Of a stretch of 64,000 nucleotides of DNA, positions 61,933-64,000 are shown piece by piece (position 1 is the stretch's first letter; each line of letters starts with the position of its first letter). Origin of the DNA: JAAYJT01 sp037446395 (GTDB taxonomy: Bacteria > Bacteroidota > Bacteroidia > Bacteroidales > JAAYJT01). Below the pieces are notes generated by a model. It did no database searches and was not told the origin of the DNA. It saw only the letters and a list, made by a program, of their open reading frames with translations. The position numbers and the translations under genes were made by a program. The stretch is from contig JBBIIP010000013.1 of assembly GCA_037446395.1 (NCBI GenBank), positions 1 through 64,000 on the forward strand, read 5' to 3'.

Positions 61933-63897
61933 ATGAAAAAAACATTACTCTTGATCGGATTTTCTTTCTCACTCCTTTCCCTGTCTGCCCAAAATTACGG
62001 AATTAACCCTGCAATCAAAGCAGACCGGCAACTTCCCCGAAACATCTCGGAAAACGTTTTTAAGGCAGCACCCATCACCAACTCAGTACCTTCATTTCCA
62101 AAGCCTATAAATGTGTCAAAAAGCAACGACATCGTCACTGTGATCAACATCGGTCAGTCGTTCAACGCGTATGGGCTATACAATGGTGGACGCACAGCGA
62201 TCTGGGCCGACAACAACCTGAAGACTGTCGCTTTTTTCCATAGATTGACTGCGACCCCGGGAAGTGGTCATATTGGCTACGATCTGTCGGTTAATGGTGG
62301 CTTTAACTGGACAATTAATACCCGCATCTATAATCCAACCATTGCTCCGGGAGCCAATGCCCGCTACCCCCAGGGAGTCATTTACAATCCTACCGGAAAT
62401 ACCAATCCAAACAATGCCTTTCTCAGCTCTTTTAGTCCGATTCTGGATGGCAGTAACGGAACCGCCGGATCATGGGGTGGATATGGAGTTGCAACCGTTA
62501 AAATTGATACACCCTTGGCTCCCTTACAGCAAAGCTGGCCAACCAGTGGTGCATTTAGGGGAAATGTGCCGGCTGCCATGACCATAAACCCTGTAAATGG
62601 CGATATCTGGGTATATGAACCCTCCCTGGTTGGAGGATTAGGTAGCGGATATACCGACACCTTACTGGTTGTAAAGGGCGTTTTCAATCAAACTACCGGC
62701 AATTATGCCTATACTCGTTCATTGATGTTCGCTCCGGATAATGATCCCGCTGCCGTGAGACCTCCTGCTGATGAAAAGATTGCCTTTGCTCCCGATGGGC
62801 AAATCGGATACATGTCCCTTCTCTGGGACAACCGCTCCGATCCTTTTGCAGCCGGATGGACCTACTACCCCATTATCTATAAAACCGTTAATGGTGGCCA
62901 AACCTGGACTGGACCCACTCCAGTCAGGCTGAGCGGCCCACAGGGGATGCCTGAAATAAAAAACTATCTGACAGCAGAACAATGGAATTCACTTTGGACC
63001 AACCCGAGCGCAGTGCATAGAGATTCAGTTCGCTATACTACCGCTTTCGATCATGATCTGGTGGTTGATGCCAATGGTAACCCCCATATATGTGTAACCA
63101 TTGGCGTTGGTAGTACCACCACCGCATACTCTATCATTGCCTCCGGCGGATATGGGGCAACGTTTCATATTTACTCATTGAACCAAGGTACCAATTGGAT
63201 CGCAAAGTACATAACCCATAATAAAACCTTCCGTGGCACTTTTGGTGATATTAGTGAAGACAGCCGTTCTCAAATCACCAGGACACAAGATGGAACCCGT
63301 GTCTTCCTTTCCTGGATAGATACAGACTTCCCGAACACCACCACCAACACCCTCCCCGACATTTATTGTGTTGGTGTTAAAGTATCGCCAATGCCCTATC
63401 GCTACACGACAGTCAGAAATGTTACTTTGTACTCAGATGCATGGACCGATGCTACGTTTGGCACTGCCTCGCACTATGCCCTCACCACCGGAACAAATCA
63501 TACGGTTCCTTTCGTTTATCAGACGCTAACCGCAGGTGACCCTACCGCTCAGGTTCAGTTTAAATACATTCCCGACTTCATTATCAAGGAGGCCGACTTT
63601 ACAGTTGCCAGCACAGAGAAAATTCCTGTTCAGGAAAAGCTTTTCTCAATTTCGCAGAATTTCCCCAACCCATTCCCAGGCACCACTCAATTCACCATCG
63701 ATCTCAACCGCCCTGTCAGGGTGAGTGTAGAGGTGCTGAACCTGATGGGCCAACGTGTGATGCTTCTCGACAAAGGAGTAATGGAAGCCAAATCGCATCT
63801 GATTACCCTCGATCTGAGCAGCCAACCCACCGGCCTCTACTTCTATAAAGTTAAGGCTGACAATCAGACAATTACCAGGCGTATGATTCTCCAATAA
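61933..63897 (+). CDS. T9SS type A sorting-domain protein with BNR-like repeats
   Basis: 654 residues. MKKTLLLIGFSFSLLSLSAQ is the signal peptide. The middle has repeated Asp-box-like stretches, SVNGGFNWTI and TVNGGQTWTGP, as in sialidase/BNR beta-propellers, but sialidase catalytic residues were not identified. The last ~80 residues, SISQNFPNPFPGTT to VEVLNLMGQRV and GLYFYKVKADNQTITRRMILQ in parts, are the type A C-terminal domain cleaved on export by T9SS. Likely secreted or surface-anchored; substrate unknown. Followed by a terminator. Confidence 0.9.
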   Translation: MKKTLLLIGFSFSLLSLSAQNYGINPAIKADRQLPRNISENVFKAAPITNSVPSFPKPINVSKSNDIVTVINIGQSFNAYGLYNGGRTAIWADNNLKTVAFFHRLTATPGSGHIGYDLSVNGGFNWTINTRIYNPTIAPGANARYPQGVIYNPTGNTNPNNAFLSSFSPILDGSNGTAGSWGGYGVATVKIDTPLAPLQQSWPTSGAFRGNVPAAMTINPVNGDIWVYEPSLVGGLGSGYTDTLLVVKGVFNQTTGNYAYTRSLMFAPDNDPAAVRPPADEKIAFAPDGQIGYMSLLWDNRSDPFAAGWTYYPIIYKTVNGGQTWTGPTPVRLSGPQGMPEIKNYLTAEQWNSLWTNPSAVHRDSVRYTTAFDHDLVVDANGNPHICVTIGVGSTTTAYSIIASGGYGATFHIYSLNQGTNWIAKYITHNKTFRGTFGDISEDSRSQITRTQDGTRVFLSWIDTDFPNTTTNTLPDIYCVGVKVSPMPYRYTTVRNVTLYSDAWTDATFGTASHYALTTGTNHTVPFVYQTLTAGDPTAQVQFKYIPDFIIKEADFTVASTEKIPVQEKLFSISQNFPNPFPGTTQFTIDLNRPVRVSVEVLNLMGQRVMLLDKGVMEAKSHLITLDLSSQPTGLYFYKVKADNQTITRRMILQ

Positions 63898-63916
63898 TCG
63901 CATAAATTTTATTAAT

Positions 63917-63949
63917 AAAAGCCGCCCCCTAATCCGGGCGGCTTTTTTT
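63917..63949 (+). terminator. Rho-independent terminator after the T9SS type A gene
   Basis: AAAAGCCGCCC (63917-63927) pairs with GGGCGGCTTTT (63936-63946), an 11-bp stem followed by T residues to 63949. It lies 20 bases after the stop codon. Confidence 0.92.
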
Positions 63950-64000
63950 GTGCAATCAGGTGCTGTTTTCAAATATCCGCACATAAGAAAACATATTATA

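Noticed and set aside
62764..63200. Sialidase activity of the T9SS type A protein
   Set aside because: Only Asp-box-like stretches are visible; the arginine triad and other catalytic residues could not be located.

Overview
The window is chromosomal DNA from a member of the Bacteroidota, most likely an uncultured anaerobic or facultative Bacteroidales-type organism. Three kinds of evidence point there. First, there are three substrates of the type IX secretion system: two with a gliding-motility (type B) C-terminal domain and one with a type A tail. Second, many genes have the Bacteroidota promoter form, with a TAnnTTTG box at -7. Third, the str, S10, spc and alpha ribosomal clusters are joined into one block without tuf, which also carries zinc-free S14 and L36 and a tailed L17. 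No tRNA, rRNA, CRISPR array, intact insertion sequence or phage gene was recognised. The species was not identified.

Layout. 1-8646: two large T9SS type B surface proteins around a Fur-family regulator and a RelA/SpoT (p)ppGpp enzyme, both on the minus strand. 8647-9064: a promoter-rich leader with a candidate structured RNA. 9065-27277: 33 genes from rpsL to rplQ on the plus strand, including fusA, secY, map, infA and rpoA, closed by a strong terminator. 27278-29561: a decayed small gene, enolase, and DNA-3-methyladenine glycosylase I, the last two ending in one shared terminator. 29562-30310: about 750 bases with no supported gene.

30311-39705, all minus strand, is the most unusual region. 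It encodes two HdrC-like ferredoxins, an HdrB-like protein, a short HdrA-like flavoprotein, a membrane-anchored HdrE/HdrD-like fusion, a tungstate-binding lipoprotein (WtpA-like) and a tungsten aldehyde:ferredoxin oxidoreductase family enzyme. My inference is a route that passes low-potential electrons between aldehyde/carboxylate chemistry, a soluble Hdr-like module and the membrane quinone pool. A perfect TGTGA-N6-TCACA palindrome overlaps the oxidoreductase promoter.

39884-50638: a GyrI-like protein, folate precursor genes (pabB, pabC, and convergent pabA) around a sugar-type MFS carrier, RidA, a dipeptidyl-peptidase predicted to be DPP11 type, a radical SAM/SPASM protein with a small membrane protein and a lipoprotein, and a YfcH-like epimerase. 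50809-54877: both subunits of methylmalonyl-CoA mutase, for the succinate/propionate route. 54933-59462: a lipoprotein alpha-amylase, then PAP2 phosphatase, GT39 and GT2, which look like a cell-surface glycosylation set. 59441-61710: cytochrome c maturation genes ccmE, ccmD, ccmC and ccmB, where CcmE is the CxxxY variant. 61933-63897: a T9SS type A protein followed by a terminator.

The genes suggest an organism that secretes large adhesins and peptidases through T9SS, digests peptides and glucans, ferments or respires with c-type cytochromes, and uses tungsten and Hdr-type electron transfer. All calls come from reading the sequence; no database search was run.
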